Shown: positions 7,521-16,378 of the stretch, in pieces
Layout: every line of letters begins with the position of its first letter
Numbering within the stretch: the first letter of the stretch is position 1
DNA from: JAHZKN01 sp965250205
GTDB lineage: Bacteria > Pseudomonadota > Alphaproteobacteria > Rhizobiales > Hyphomicrobiaceae
Reading direction: 5' to 3'
Assembly (NCBI GenBank): GCA_965250205.1
Contig: CBDFNK010000022.1
Location: 62,001 to 126,000, forward strand
Length of the DNA stretch: 64,000 nt
The notes under the pieces: model-generated
The model's input: only the letters and a program-made list of their open reading frames with translations
The model's database searches: none
Told to the model about the DNA's origin: nothing
Program-made: the position numbers and the translations under genes

Positions 7521-7973
7521 ATGGGCGTCAACGTCAAACAAACACAACAGAACAGAGGTCGTCGCCGTCGTTCGCGTCGCCACGCGGCGATGAGCGAGAT
7601 CAACGTCACGCCGATGGTCGATGTGATGCTGGTGTTGTTGATTATCTTTATGGTTGCTGCACCCTTGCTCACCGTTGGTGTGCCGATTGAATTGCCGCAA
7701 TCGCAGGGTGAGCAACTGCCAAGTTCAAACAGAGAGCCGTTAACGATATCCGTCGCTGCAAGTGGTGATATCTATATTGGTGAAGCCAAGGTCAAGCTTG
7801 ACGAGATTGCAACAAAGCTGAAAGCGATCTCGAAGAATGGCGTTGACGAACAAATCTATGTGCGCGGTGACAAGGGCATTTCCTATGGCCGCGTGATGCT
7901 GGTGATGGGTCGCATCAGTAAGGGCGGCTTCAAGAAAGTATCGCTGGTCACCGAAGTAGAAGAGGGAGGCTAG
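7521..7973 (+). CDS. tolR: TolR proton-channel subunit
   Basis: TolR is the single-span partner of TolQ. The 150-residue protein has a basic N-terminus rich in Arg, then MSEINVTPMVDVMLVLLIIF with the essential membrane Asp at residue 34. The periplasmic ExbD/TolR domain follows (ISVAASGDIYIGEAKV ... VYVRGDKGISYGRVM-type region). It starts 21 bases after the tolQ stop. It acts with TolQ to couple the proton gradient to TolA. Confidence 0.95.
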   Translation: MGVNVKQTQQNRGRRRRSRRHAAMSEINVTPMVDVMLVLLIIFMVAAPLLTVGVPIELPQSQGEQLPSSNREPLTISVAASGDIYIGEAKVKLDEIATKLKAISKNGVDEQIYVRGDKGISYGRVMLVMGRISKGGFKKVSLVTEVEEGG

Positions 7974-8029
7974 CTTTTTGGGCCTTAAGACCATCGTGTC
8001 TCAAGGCGCAGGCTGCAACGGATACCCGG

Positions 8030-9076
8030 ATGGTCCACGTCGGTTTCATTGCTTCAATTTTGATGCACCTGGCTTTGATTGGCTGGGCGCTATGGGGCCT
8101 TTTGTCGACACGTGAGTTGAAGGGCCCTGCGCCGGTTGCCATTTCGGTTGCGATTTTGACGCCATCGGATGTGTTGCGCCTCAAGAAAGGGTCTGACACC
8201 TCAAAGCACCTGACAGCCAAGGCAAAAGACAAGGCCAAGGACAAGCCAACGCTGTCTAAAAAAGAAGCTAAAAAGCCAAAGCCTGTTACCGCGCCTAAGC
8301 CACCTGATCCGATTGCGGATAAGTTGGCCAAGCTACCACCGGTAAAGTCAGAGGCGGACAAGAAAAAAGAAGCGGACGCCAAAAAGGCAGCGGACGAGGC
8401 CAAGAAAAGAGCCGAAGCTGAAAAGCTGGCGGCAGCGAAACGCAAAAAGGCGGAACAAGAAAAAAAGAAAGCTGACGCCAAGCGCAAAGCAGACGAGGCC
8501 AAAAAGAAGGCTGAGGCTAAAAAGAAAGCGGCAGAAAAGAAAAAGCGGTTGGCTGCTGAAGCCAAGCGAAAAAAAGCGTTGGCCAAAAAACGTGCTGCTG
8601 AAAAACGCAAACGCGATGCCAAAAAACGCAAGGTAGCAACAGCGGATCGCCTGGCAGCTCTGCTTGATAAGGATCCAACCAAGCGCGGTGCACCGCAAAC
8701 AGGGTGGGACCCGAACACAGACAACACAGGTCCAACCGCTGGCACACGCGATGGCACCGATTCTGTTCTCTCCGCACGTGAACAAGACTTGTTACGCGGC
8801 ATGGTGAAATCGCAATTGAACAACTGCTGGCGATTGCCGGGCGGTGGCGGTGGTACGGGGGTTCCCGCTGTTGAAGTGCAATGGTTTTTGCGCCGCGATG
8901 GTAGTTTGCAAGGCGAGCCGCGTGTGACCCGGCGTGGCGGCGGCACATTTGGGCGCCTGGCTGAAGAGGCAGCGGTTCGGGCTGTTAAGAGTTGTGCACC
9001 GTTTCAATTGCCGCCAGATAAGTATCAGGACTGGAAAGACATCACCTGGGAATTTGATCCCAGTGAAATGCTATAA
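8030..9076 (+). CDS. tolA: TolA energy-transducing protein
   Basis: TolA spans the periplasm and links TolQR to TolB-Pal. The 348-residue protein begins with one membrane helix (about 4-24, GFIASILMHLALIGWALWGLL). Residues about 60-205 form the expected Lys/Ala/Glu-rich helical domain, and residues 245-348 form the C-terminal domain (EQDLLRGMVKSQLNNCWRLP ... FRLPPDKYQDW-like end). ATG 8030 gives a short cytoplasmic tail; no good ribosome-binding site is visible, so a few residues more cannot be excluded. The Lys-rich codons create a long spurious frame on the opposite strand. Confidence 0.94.
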   Translation: MVHVGFIASILMHLALIGWALWGLLSTRELKGPAPVAISVAILTPSDVLRLKKGSDTSKHLTAKAKDKAKDKPTLSKKEAKKPKPVTAPKPPDPIADKLAKLPPVKSEADKKKEADAKKAADEAKKRAEAEKLAAAKRKKAEQEKKKADAKRKADEAKKKAEAKKKAAEKKKRLAAEAKRKKALAKKRAAEKRKRDAKKRKVATADRLAALLDKDPTKRGAPQTGWDPNTDNTGPTAGTRDGTDSVLSAREQDLLRGMVKSQLNNCWRLPGGGGGTGVPAVEVQWFLRRDGSLQGEPRVTRRGGGTFGRLAEEAAVRAVKSCAPFQLPPDKYQDWKDITWEFDPSEML

Positions 9077-9158
9077 TCTCCCAAATTCCTTCGATTCTCC
9101 GCCTCGTTTTTGTCGTTGTCGGCTGAAAGTCTTAACCCAACTGCCCAATGAATTCAGG

Positions 9159-10499
9159 ATGATGAGCCCCACCGCCATGGCCTATGTTATGTCACCCGCC
9201 GCATTAATCCGCATCGTTTTAATCGCACTACTGACAGTGGTGGCGACGTTAGAGGCATCTGCGCAGCTGCGTGGACGCCAAACGCAGGGCACGATCGACC
9301 CGATCCCCGTGGCGCTGCCTGTCTTTTCTGGCGCCGACCCGAAGATGGCGGCGGCCATTGCCGATGTGATCTCGAACGACCTCAACAGTTCCGGCTTATT
9401 TCGCCCGCTTGATCGCGCCTCGTTTCTTGAGCAGATCGGTAACGTCAATCAACTACCAACATTTCCAAACTGGCGCCAGGTTGGTGCCGATGCCCTCGTG
9501 GTCGGCAATGTTGCCTCAGGTCAAGATGGTCGTCTCACCTCTGAGTTTCGTGTTTGGGATACGGTGTCTGGCAAACAGCTTGCGGGCCAACGGTTTTCAA
9601 CGCGGCCACAAAACTGGCGGCGCATTGGTCATCTCATCGCCGATCAAGTTTATGAGCGTTTAACAGGTGAAAAGGGGTATTTTGATACCCGCGTGGTTTT
9701 CATCGATGAAACCGGCCCGAAAAAAAATAGGCGCAAGCGCCTCGCCATCATGGATCAGGACGGCGCCAACGTGCGCCTGTTGAGCAAAGGCAGTGACTTG
9801 GTTTTGACACCACGCTTTAGTCCGACACGGCAGGAAATCGCCTACACGCAATACACCAGTAATCAGCCGCAGGTCATGTTGTTGGATCTGGTGACCAACA
9901 AGCGCACGAAGCTCGGCAACTTTCGCGGCATGACGTTTGCGCCGCGTTTTTCACCAGATGGTCGGCGCATCGTAATGAGCATGCAATCAGATGGTGACTC
10001 CAACCTTTTTGAGCTCGACATTGCCTCCCAACGCACACGCCAGCTCACAAACGCGTCGAGCATTGATACCGGGCCAAGTTACGCCCCTGATGGCAATCGC
10101 ATCACCTTCGAATCAGATCGCGAAGGCACCCAGCAGGTTTACGTGATGAATTCTGATGGATCCGGCGTGCAACGCATCAGCCATGGTGACGGTCGCTATT
10201 CGACACCCGTTTGGTCACCACGCGGCGACTACATCGCGTTTACCAAGCAACTCGCAGGACGCTTTTTGATTGGTGTCATGCGCCCGGATGGCTCTGGTGA
10301 GCGCATTTTAACCGAGGGCTTCCATAATGAGGGCCCAACCTGGGCACCCAATGGCCGGGTTTTGATGTTCTTCCGAGAAAGCCCAGGCGCGCGTGGTGGG
10401 GCAAAGATCTTTTCGGTTGATATCACCGGGTATAACGAGCGAGTCGTGCCAACGCCGTCTTTTGCCTCTGATCCGGCCTGGTCACCGCTTCTGAAGTAG
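9159..10499 (+). CDS. tolB: TolB periplasmic propeller protein
   Basis: TolB is the periplasmic partner of Pal and TolA. The 446-residue product has a signal peptide (about 1-36, ending ATLEASAQ), an N-terminal domain (VALPVFSGADPKMAAAIADV) and a C-terminal six-bladed beta-propeller. The propeller is visible as repeated PD40/WD40-like blocks such as LTPRFSPTRQEIAYT, FAPRFSPDGRRIVMS, TGPSYAPDGNRITFE and STPVWSPRGDYIAFT. Start ATG 9159 lies 82 bases after tolA; ATG 9162 and 9177 are alternatives. The reading frame remains open upstream into tolA, but homology and the signal peptide exclude the longer form. Confidence 0.95.
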   Translation: MMSPTAMAYVMSPAALIRIVLIALLTVVATLEASAQLRGRQTQGTIDPIPVALPVFSGADPKMAAAIADVISNDLNSSGLFRPLDRASFLEQIGNVNQLPTFPNWRQVGADALVVGNVASGQDGRLTSEFRVWDTVSGKQLAGQRFSTRPQNWRRIGHLIADQVYERLTGEKGYFDTRVVFIDETGPKKNRRKRLAIMDQDGANVRLLSKGSDLVLTPRFSPTRQEIAYTQYTSNQPQVMLLDLVTNKRTKLGNFRGMTFAPRFSPDGRRIVMSMQSDGDSNLFELDIASQRTRQLTNASSIDTGPSYAPDGNRITFESDREGTQQVYVMNSDGSGVQRISHGDGRYSTPVWSPRGDYIAFTKQLAGRFLIGVMRPDGSGERILTEGFHNEGPTWAPNGRVLMFFRESPGARGGAKIFSVDITGYNERVVPTPSFASDPAWSPLLK

Positions 10500-10884
10500 C
10501 CCGGCAATGTGCGATAGTTGGGGCACGTTGGAATCAGATTCAGCGTTTGGTGCAACGCATCAAAAGACTAATAAAGTTCATATTTTTGAATAGCTTATGC
10601 AATCAGGTTCCCTGTTGCATTGAACTGTGCGGGCGCGGAAACAGCCGTTGCATTTTCGCATCATTGGGGTTGGAAAACAGTTGGAAAACCACCTCTGATC
10701 TTGATCGACAAACCCCATGCCAGTACCCCAATAGTCGGCTAGTTGTCGTCCAGCACCTGGAGTGGATTAGGTGTCTGGAAAAAAGGGCTCATGGCTTTCT
10801 CGGTGTGACTTGCGCGAATGCAGGACACATATGCCGGGGAGACTTGGTTCTTAAGTTACGGCAGCTGCTCTGGTTCGATAATTC

Positions 10885-10900
10885 TTTCTGGTACCAGAAA
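10885..10900. promoter_or_regulatory. 16-bp perfect palindrome before the small lipoprotein gene
   Basis: TTTCTGGTACCAGAAA is a perfect palindrome ending a few bases before the AGGAG of the small lipoprotein gene. It could be an operator or a short mRNA hairpin; nothing visible decides which. The rest of the 418-bp gap after tolB (10500-10884) shows only a short direct repeat, TTGGAAAACAG/TTGGAAAAC, near 10670-10690. Confidence 0.4.
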
Positions 10901-10917
10901 ACATAGGAGAGAAGATT

Positions 10918-11040
10918 ATGAAGGGCGCAATTGTTATCGCCACCGTTTGTGCAGCAGTTGCTCTCGGCGCTTGCCGTCGTGAAGAGCATGTTCCAATGAA
11001 ACTCGGCGCTGATGTTCCAGCCGCTGCAGCTATTCGCTAG
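10918..11040 (+). CDS. Very small lipoprotein (40 aa)
   Basis: A 40-codon frame starts at ATG 10918 behind AGGAGAG. Residues 1-18 are a short signal, and the lipobox LGAC places the lipid-bearing Cys at position 19. The mature part is only 22 residues and contains RREE, HVPMKLGAD and a short Ala-rich end. It is followed at once by a strong terminator, so it is a complete gene and not a remnant. From memory, small lipoproteins with a PLKLGA-like motif occur in other alphaproteobacteria, with unknown function. It sits between tolB and pal. Confidence 0.8.
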   Translation: MKGAIVIATVCAAVALGACRREEHVPMKLGADVPAAAAIR

Positions 11041-11092
11041 GAACTTTTGTTGCATTTTCCCGTAGTTTCGGCTTCGGGAACGGCACGAATCA

Positions 11093-11134
11093 GAAACCGA
11101 ATCGCCACGCCATAGCGTGTCGGTTCGGTTTTTT
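11093..11134 (+). terminator. Rho-independent terminator after the small lipoprotein
   Basis: AAACCGAA pairs with TTCGGTTT, and an inner CACGC/GCGTG stem completes the hairpin. A run of T follows (GGTTTTTTG). It lies about 55 bp after the stop codon. Confidence 0.9.
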
Positions 11135-11206
11135 GTGTTCGGGCCGTTCGAATCTGATGTTGAGGCAAGGCCATGTGGCTTGGGTGGCGAGGGTAAGGGT
11201 TCAGGC

Positions 11207-11362
11207 TTAGGCCAACCTGCGAAACGTTGGGATCGCGACATTGAGCAGATAAGTTGATCGCCAGCCTTGGGATTAGAGTCATGGGATCCAGTGGATCCAG
11301 TCTTGGGATAGAGTGTTGAGCAGACGGCTTCACTGTGTACAACAAAAGGCTTGATGCTCTAG
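11207..11362 (-). repeat. CTAG-type dispersed element, copy D
   Basis: This copy is inverted relative to copy A and enlarged by internal duplication (two GGATCCAGT-containing segments near 11284-11302). It ends GCTTGATGCTCTAG. The remaining gap to pal (11363-11574) holds no recognised gene and probably contains the pal promoter. Confidence 0.85.
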
Positions 11363-11574
11363 GACCTCGGCAAACACCCCAAAATGGCCTTGTTTGCGGG
11401 CGCTCTGTCGCAGGTTTGAGGCCAGGATCGGGCAGTGGATTTCGTTGATTAGCCACATTTTGGTGCGAACTCTAGGCCCAGCAAGTGATATGAAGTGTCG
11501 TTAGATGCGCCTGAAGCGCGACGGCAAACCTGGGGCAGTAGCCGTTGAGACTTATTTATAGTGAAGGCGCTCCA

Positions 11575-12114
11575 ATGAAATCTCAGGGGTTTAGTATGGC
11601 GGGTTTTCGATCACTCTCAGGCGTTGGGGCTGCGGTGCTTTTAGCGGCAACGCTCGTGGCTGGCGGTTGTGCCAGTAAATCAGTGACACCAGACAGTGCT
11701 CAACTCGGACCGGGTGCAGGCACCAACGGTGGTCCGATTACACCGGGCACGCAACGCGATTTTAGCGTCAATGTTGGTGATCTCGTTTATTTCGCCTCAG
11801 ATAGCACATCGCTGACCCCAGAAGCGCAAGCGACTTTGAACAAGCAGGCGCAATGGTTGCGCCAATATCCGCAATTCACCATTACCGTTGAAGGCCATGC
11901 CGATGAACGTGGCACGCGTGAATACAATATGGCGCTTGGCGCACGTCGCTCAACATCCGTTCGCAAGTACCTGACACGTCTTGGTATCCAAGGTCAGCGT
12001 CTGCGTACGATTTCGTATGGCAAGGAACGTCCGGTTGCGGTCTGTAATGACATTTCATGCTGGTCCCAGAACAGACGTTCTCAAACAGTGCTCAACAATC
12101 GCATTGCAGGGTAG
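11575..12114 (+). CDS. pal: Pal peptidoglycan-associated lipoprotein
   Basis: Pal anchors the outer membrane to peptidoglycan and is released by TolB. ATG 11575 follows GAAGG and gives 179 residues with a type II signal. The lipobox VAGGC makes Cys32 the lipidated residue. After a Gly/Pro-rich linker comes the OmpA C-terminal domain with VYFASDSTSL, the peptidoglycan-binding VEGHADERGTREYN block and ALGARRSTSVRKYL. A pair of Cys residues near the end (VCNDISC) is typical of alphaproteobacterial Pal. It is separated from tolB by about 1.1 kb containing the tiny lipoprotein, a terminator and a repeat, so it is probably transcribed separately. Confidence 0.96.
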   Translation: MKSQGFSMAGFRSLSGVGAAVLLAATLVAGGCASKSVTPDSAQLGPGAGTNGGPITPGTQRDFSVNVGDLVYFASDSTSLTPEAQATLNKQAQWLRQYPQFTITVEGHADERGTREYNMALGARRSTSVRKYLTRLGIQGQRLRTISYGKERPVAVCNDISCWSQNRRSQTVLNNRIAG

Positions 12115-12130
12115 CTCTGGTCGGGTGACC

Positions 12131-12249
12131 CTAGGGCAGCCTGCGAAAAGTTGGAACGCGACATTGAGCAGATAAGTTGATCATCAGTCCTGGGATAGAG
12201 CGTTGAGCAAATAGCTTCAGTGTCTACAACAAAAGGCTCGACGATCTAG
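12131..12249 (-). repeat. CTAG-bounded dispersed element, copy E
   Basis: This 119-bp copy is inverted relative to copy A, with CTAG at both ends (12131 and 12246). The interior, GAGCAGATAAGTTGATC and CTCGACGATCTAG, matches copies B to D. Confidence 0.9.
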
Positions 12250-12365
12250 ACGGTGCGCGGGCGGGTGGCCTCTGCAGAGACATTGCCCTCAGTTGGCCGC
12301 AAAAGGTCGCCACGGTCGCAAGCAAGCTCAGGTCACGTTAAAAAGCGTGCGGCACAGGTTCTCTC

Positions 12366-13424
12366 ATGTTTTGGCGTCACACACATTTCGACCGCAACAG
12401 GCGTTGGCCGAGCGTTGGCTTGGCTGGTCTCGTCGTTGTGTTTACCCTTACCTCCGGGGGCGCGCTGCAAGCGCTTGATGGCCGCCAAAACGCAGATGCC
12501 CGACATGCTGACAGCGCCCGAGGCGAAGAAGCTGTTCTTGGCACGTTTCATTTGAAAGCACGAGCTCGCCAAGCCCCTCAGCGTCAAGGCCGAACCGATC
12601 CTTTCGATGCCTCACCACCTGAATTTAAATCCAATAGCACTGCGGATTTTGTGCACCTGTTTGCAGACGCGCGTGCGGCCCAAGACGCTGGTGATTCCGA
12701 AGAGGCCCAACGCCTATTTGAGCGCGTCATCGCAATTCGGCCGAACAGTGAACTTGCTGATGAAGCCCGTAAACACTTGAGCGAACTTTATCGCGTACCC
12801 AGAAACCAAACTGGCAACGGAGTGCCGCGACGTCGACCAGCGCACAAAGCACCTCACGGGCGAAATGCGCGGGCCCCGCTTGACCCCTCTCGTGGTGTTT
12901 ACGGACCTATTCGTCCAAGCAGAGACAAGTTGGGAAATAGCGAAGTGCGCCGCCGCGCCGAGATCAAACAACGCAGCCGCCGTTTGGTGATGCTGGAACG
13001 CCAGTTTATCGCTGATGTTGGTGATCGGATTTTCTTTGCCGCGGGTAGTGATCAGCTGGGCGCACGCGCACGCGCCGTTTTGGCGGCGCAAGCGGATTGG
13101 CTCAATGCGCACCCAGATATTTTCGTGACCATAGAAGGCCATGCAGACGACGGCGCAGGAGCAGTGCGTCAAGATCACTACAACTTGTCACTCGTCCGGG
13201 CTGAGGCGGTTCGCCAGCGTCTGATCGCCGAAGGTGTTCGCGAAGCGAGAATGGCAAGTAATGGTCGCGGCAGAACAGATCCTGTGGCGGCGTGTACAAG
13301 TGCACGTTGTGCTGCCCAAAACCGACGCGTTGTCACCGTAATTTCCGCTGGGCCGATACCTGCTGTCGGCGAATCAGACCGTCCCTATGGCACCGCTGAA
13401 ACAGGGACCGTAACCGGCAGATAG
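12366..13424 (+). CDS. Second Pal-like OmpA-domain protein without lipobox
   Basis: A 352-residue protein directly after pal. It starts with a basic N-terminus and one hydrophobic segment (about 16-33, SVGLAGLVVVFTLTSGG). This looks like a signal or membrane anchor; no lipobox Cys is present. Residues about 95-135 resemble a TPR-type helix pair (AAQDAGDSEEAQRLFERVIAI). A long Arg/Pro-rich linker leads to an OmpA C-terminal domain (about 210-330) with IFFAAGSDQL, VTIEGHADDGAG and NLSLVRAEAVRQRL. In HADDGAGAVRQDHYN the usual DERG of Pal is altered. Like Pal it carries a Cys pair (ACTSARC). It probably binds peptidoglycan from the periplasm; its exact role is unknown. Confidence 0.82.
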   Translation: MFWRHTHFDRNRRWPSVGLAGLVVVFTLTSGGALQALDGRQNADARHADSARGEEAVLGTFHLKARARQAPQRQGRTDPFDASPPEFKSNSTADFVHLFADARAAQDAGDSEEAQRLFERVIAIRPNSELADEARKHLSELYRVPRNQTGNGVPRRRPAHKAPHGRNARAPLDPSRGVYGPIRPSRDKLGNSEVRRRAEIKQRSRRLVMLERQFIADVGDRIFFAAGSDQLGARARAVLAAQADWLNAHPDIFVTIEGHADDGAGAVRQDHYNLSLVRAEAVRQRLIAEGVREARMASNGRGRTDPVAACTSARCAAQNRRVVTVISAGPIPAVGESDRPYGTAETGTVTGR

Positions 13425-13497
13425 CGGTTTCAGCGATCCGGTTTTATCCTATAATTCCCCGTCGGGAGGTTGCAAAGCCGGTTTTCAAGGCGTATCT

Positions 13498-13540
13498 GGC
13501 AGCCGTCTCAGAACCTGCCGAGAGGCCTGCCTTTTTATTT
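13498..13540 (+). terminator. Probable terminator after the Pal-like gene
   Basis: GGCAGCCGTCTC pairs with GAGAGGCCTGCC with two mismatches, and CTTTTTATTTTA follows. It lies 75 bp after the stop and argues that cpoB has its own promoter, with a start downstream of this point. Confidence 0.65.
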
Positions 13541-13717
13541 TACTTGTCGAACCGAGTGTGGCCCACAGGCCCTGGTTGGCGACGAATCATGCTTCAAGTC
13601 ACCCATCCTGCTGTGGTTGGATTTGTCTCTCCGCTTCCTCAAATGTTATGTCGTGGTGAGATGTTTAACTGTTTGCGCAAAGCGCTGTCGATGCAACATG
13701 GGTTGAGAAAAACGGGC

Positions 13718-14785
13718 ATGATCACACACTCACCGATAGGTCAAAGCAGATGGCACCACCACGTGGTTTCGCCTCTTGTTGTGGCGTGCGCGATTGTTGG
13801 ACTTGTGATGGTTCAGGCCAGCCCAGTAGGTGCCCAGGCAACGAAAAAGACAACTGACAAAACCGCAGCAGCTCAAAAAGCAGGGGTGTCACGCACGCAG
13901 GCCCTTAGGTTGCACGTCGAACAACTTGAAGAGCAGATTGTTGATTTGCAGGTTGTGATCGGCACGCTTGAGTCTCTTGCAAAACCAGGCGGCAGATCAA
14001 CGGGTGCGGCGTTTACGAATGGACGCGCCCCTGCAGGTGGTGCAAGTCTGGCAGCGCAAGTCAAAGCTTTGAGTGCGCAGGTGGCGCGACTTTCAAAAGA
14101 AGTCAATGCCCTGCAACAGGATCGTAGCGGTCGCCCCATTGTGTCAGGCGCTAATGGCGCTGCGACAAACCTAGCTGCTGTATCGCCACCAGGGACTTCG
14201 ATTGGTTCTGGGTTCGGTGCGACGACGGTGAGCCCGTCTCAGGGTCAAGGTGATTGGGTTGCAAACGGTATGACGCCTGACGTTAGGTCAGATGATGAAA
14301 TCGGCAATCTTATCGCCGCCCCGAACGGTCAAGCTGCGACTGGGCAAAGGCCCGCGCCAGCGCTGGCTGCGGTTCAGCCTCAACCAGGGGCGGGCTCTGA
14401 GGCTCCAAAGGCGATCTACGAAAGGGCGTATGGGAATTTGTTGCAGCAAGACTACGCGGCAGCCCAGGCTGGTTTTCGCGGCTTTTTGCGCAAATTCCCA
14501 CAGCACGATCTGGTGCCGAATGCACTTTATTGGCTTGGTGAAACCTACTACGTGCAGCAGAACTATATCGACGCTGCAGAGGCCTTTGACATTGTGACGG
14601 CAGCCTATGGTGCCTCGAACAAAGCGCCGGATAGCCAGCTTAAACGTGGCATGTCGCTGGCAAACCTTGGCAAGCGAAGTGAAGCGTGTACGGTGTTGAG
14701 GTCGTTAGCTAAGCGCTATCCAAATGCGCCTCCGCACGTCAAGTCGAAGGCTGACAGCGAACGCCAGCGTGTCGGCTGCACCTAA
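13718..14785 (+). CDS. cpoB: CpoB (YbgF) Tol-Pal coordinator
   Basis: CpoB is the periplasmic protein that coordinates peptidoglycan synthesis with outer-membrane constriction. From ATG 13718 the product has 355 residues with a signal peptide ending near ASPVGAQ. Residues about 60-145 form a coiled coil with heptad-like Leu/Val spacing (LHVEQLEEQIVDLQVVIGTL). A Gly/Ala-rich linker precedes a TPR domain of about 120 residues (YERAYGNLLQQDYAAAQAGF ... NALYWLGETYYVQQNYIDAA). The frame is open to 13544, and ATG 13661 or 13691 are possible starts. No ribosome-binding site decides between them; 13718 places the signal peptide best. Confidence 0.9.
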   Translation: MITHSPIGQSRWHHHVVSPLVVACAIVGLVMVQASPVGAQATKKTTDKTAAAQKAGVSRTQALRLHVEQLEEQIVDLQVVIGTLESLAKPGGRSTGAAFTNGRAPAGGASLAAQVKALSAQVARLSKEVNALQQDRSGRPIVSGANGAATNLAAVSPPGTSIGSGFGATTVSPSQGQGDWVANGMTPDVRSDDEIGNLIAAPNGQAATGQRPAPALAAVQPQPGAGSEAPKAIYERAYGNLLQQDYAAAQAGFRGFLRKFPQHDLVPNALYWLGETYYVQQNYIDAAEAFDIVTAAYGASNKAPDSQLKRGMSLANLGKRSEACTVLRSLAKRYPNAPPHVKSKADSERQRVGCT

Positions 14786-14811
14786 ACCCAAATTGAGCGT
14801 TGCCCCCAGCA

Positions 14812-16359
14812 ATGGCTGAATCAAAAACGCAGGCCCAATCGGCTTCTGTCATCGCAGATGGCGCCATCACGGATGGCTCTGTCTCAGAGCGGGCGATTTC
14901 TGATGGCTCCGGTTCGGTCGGTTTCATCTCTGATCATAACATCACCGCCTTGTTTGCTGGCTTAACCGATTTCAAATCTGTGCTGGTTGCTGTTTCGGGC
15001 GGGGCTGACAGCGTGGCGCTGATGATCTTGCTTCATCGCTGGCGAGAGCTTCAGCCCGATCTACCAAACGTCGAAATCGCAACCATTGATCATGGTTTGC
15101 GGGCGAGCTCAGCAAGCGAAGCGCAATGGGTTGGTGAGCTTGCCAGCACATTAGGCCTAACACACACCACAAAATGTTGGACTGGTGACAAGCCAACGTC
15201 CGGTCTGCAAGCTGCGGCGCGCCAGGCGCGTTATCGTTTATTGCTTGAGATTTGTGCCGAACGGGATTTGCAAGCGCCGGTCGCACTCGTCACCGCTCAC
15301 ACGCAGGATGATCAGGCTGAAACTGTGGTGATGCGCTTGGCGCGCGGTAGTGGTGTTGATGGTCTCGGTGCGATGGCCGAACAACGGCCCCTGAAACGGG
15401 TTGGGAAAGGTGATCGCGCACCGGTGATGCTTGTCCGTCCGCTTCTCGACGTTTCAAAGCAAACTTTGGTAGCGTTTCTCAAGGCGAAGCACCAGACGTG
15501 GCGGGACGATCCCTCCAACACATCGCGCGATTTTGAACGTATTCGATTGCGTCAGGCCATGCCACAGTTTGAAACGCTTGGCGTGGGCACATCGGCTCTG
15601 GCGTTGAGTGCCAAGCGAGCACGACGGGCACGCGCCGCCTTGGACCAAATCGTTTCTGAGTTTGTTGAACATTACGTTGCCATTCATAATGGCGCATATG
15701 CCGGGCTGTCATGGACTGTTTTTCAGGCCGCGCCAGATGAAATTCAAATGCGCGTGTTAACTGAGGTGTTGTCGGCCTTTGGTGGTGCGGCACAAAAAGC
15801 GCAACTCAGTCAGATCGAAGCGCTACAGGCGACCTTAACCAGCACCAAGGTGTTTCGTTCCATGACGCTGGGTGGTTGCATCATTTCGCTGAACGAGGAG
15901 GAATTGCAGATTTATCGCGAGCCGGGACGCGAGCCGTTGCCAGAACTTGATTTGCTGCCTGGCCAGGAGATGATCTGGGATCAGCGCTTTCAAGTCTCTG
16001 TTGCGTCTGCGGATTCGGATACTGACGCCTGTCAGGTCACACGGGTCCGGCCACTCGATGCGACCACGTTTGCGGCGATCAGAGGGGACCTTGCAGCTGA
16101 CTATGCGTCCGTTTCGGCTCAGGTTGCCCAAACCCTGCCGTCATTTTGGCGTGGAGATCAGTTGTTAGCGCTTCCCACGTTAGAGTTTATGGCCACAATG
16201 CCGGGTCAAGCGGGAGAGGCAACGGCTCATCCAGGTGCGGCATCAGGTAAAGGTGAAGAAAAAGGCCCGGGTGGGCAGACCCAAACTGGGCATGGGCCTT
16301 GCAGCGATTTCGTCCTGGCGGTGTTTATTGGCATTATCGAACACCGTTTTGGGACATAA
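14812..16359 (+). CDS. tilS: TilS tRNA(Ile)-lysidine synthetase
   Basis: TilS converts the wobble C34 of tRNA-Ile(CAU) to lysidine using ATP, so that AUA codons are read as isoleucine. The PP-loop motif SGGADS lies at residues 62-67, preceded by VLVAVS. The following blocks IDHGLRASS, AARQARY and TAHTQDDQAETVVMRLARGSG are characteristic. The 515-residue protein is longer than many. The first 45 residues form a low-complexity stretch with repeated (I/S)xDG units, and the C-terminal region ends in a Gly-rich tail. It starts 26 bases after cpoB, so the two are probably cotranscribed. The order cpoB-tilS-ftsH is conserved in many alphaproteobacteria. Confidence 0.94.
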   Translation: MAESKTQAQSASVIADGAITDGSVSERAISDGSGSVGFISDHNITALFAGLTDFKSVLVAVSGGADSVALMILLHRWRELQPDLPNVEIATIDHGLRASSASEAQWVGELASTLGLTHTTKCWTGDKPTSGLQAAARQARYRLLLEICAERDLQAPVALVTAHTQDDQAETVVMRLARGSGVDGLGAMAEQRPLKRVGKGDRAPVMLVRPLLDVSKQTLVAFLKAKHQTWRDDPSNTSRDFERIRLRQAMPQFETLGVGTSALALSAKRARRARAALDQIVSEFVEHYVAIHNGAYAGLSWTVFQAAPDEIQMRVLTEVLSAFGGAAQKAQLSQIEALQATLTSTKVFRSMTLGGCIISLNEEELQIYREPGREPLPELDLLPGQEMIWDQRFQVSVASADSDTDACQVTRVRPLDATTFAAIRGDLAADYASVSAQVAQTLPSFWRGDQLLALPTLEFMATMPGQAGEATAHPGAASGKGEEKGPGGQTQTGHGPCSDFVLAVFIGIIEHRFGT

Positions 16360-16378
16360 ATCGAGGTCGATCCATGGG

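Noticed and set aside
7948..8946. 332-codon frame opposite tolA
   Set aside because: It is produced by the Lys/Ala-rich codons of TolA read backwards (Phe/Ser/Ala low complexity).
6768..9076. Alternative reading of tolQ-tolR-tolA as exbB-exbD-tonB
   Set aside because: tolB, pal, ybgC and cpoB in order around them, and the long Lys/Ala domain, identify the Tol system.
10547..10906. 119-codon frame between tolB and the small lipoprotein
   Set aside because: Mixed, Cys-rich chance sequence without ribosome-binding site; the palindrome and leader of the lipoprotein gene overlap its end.
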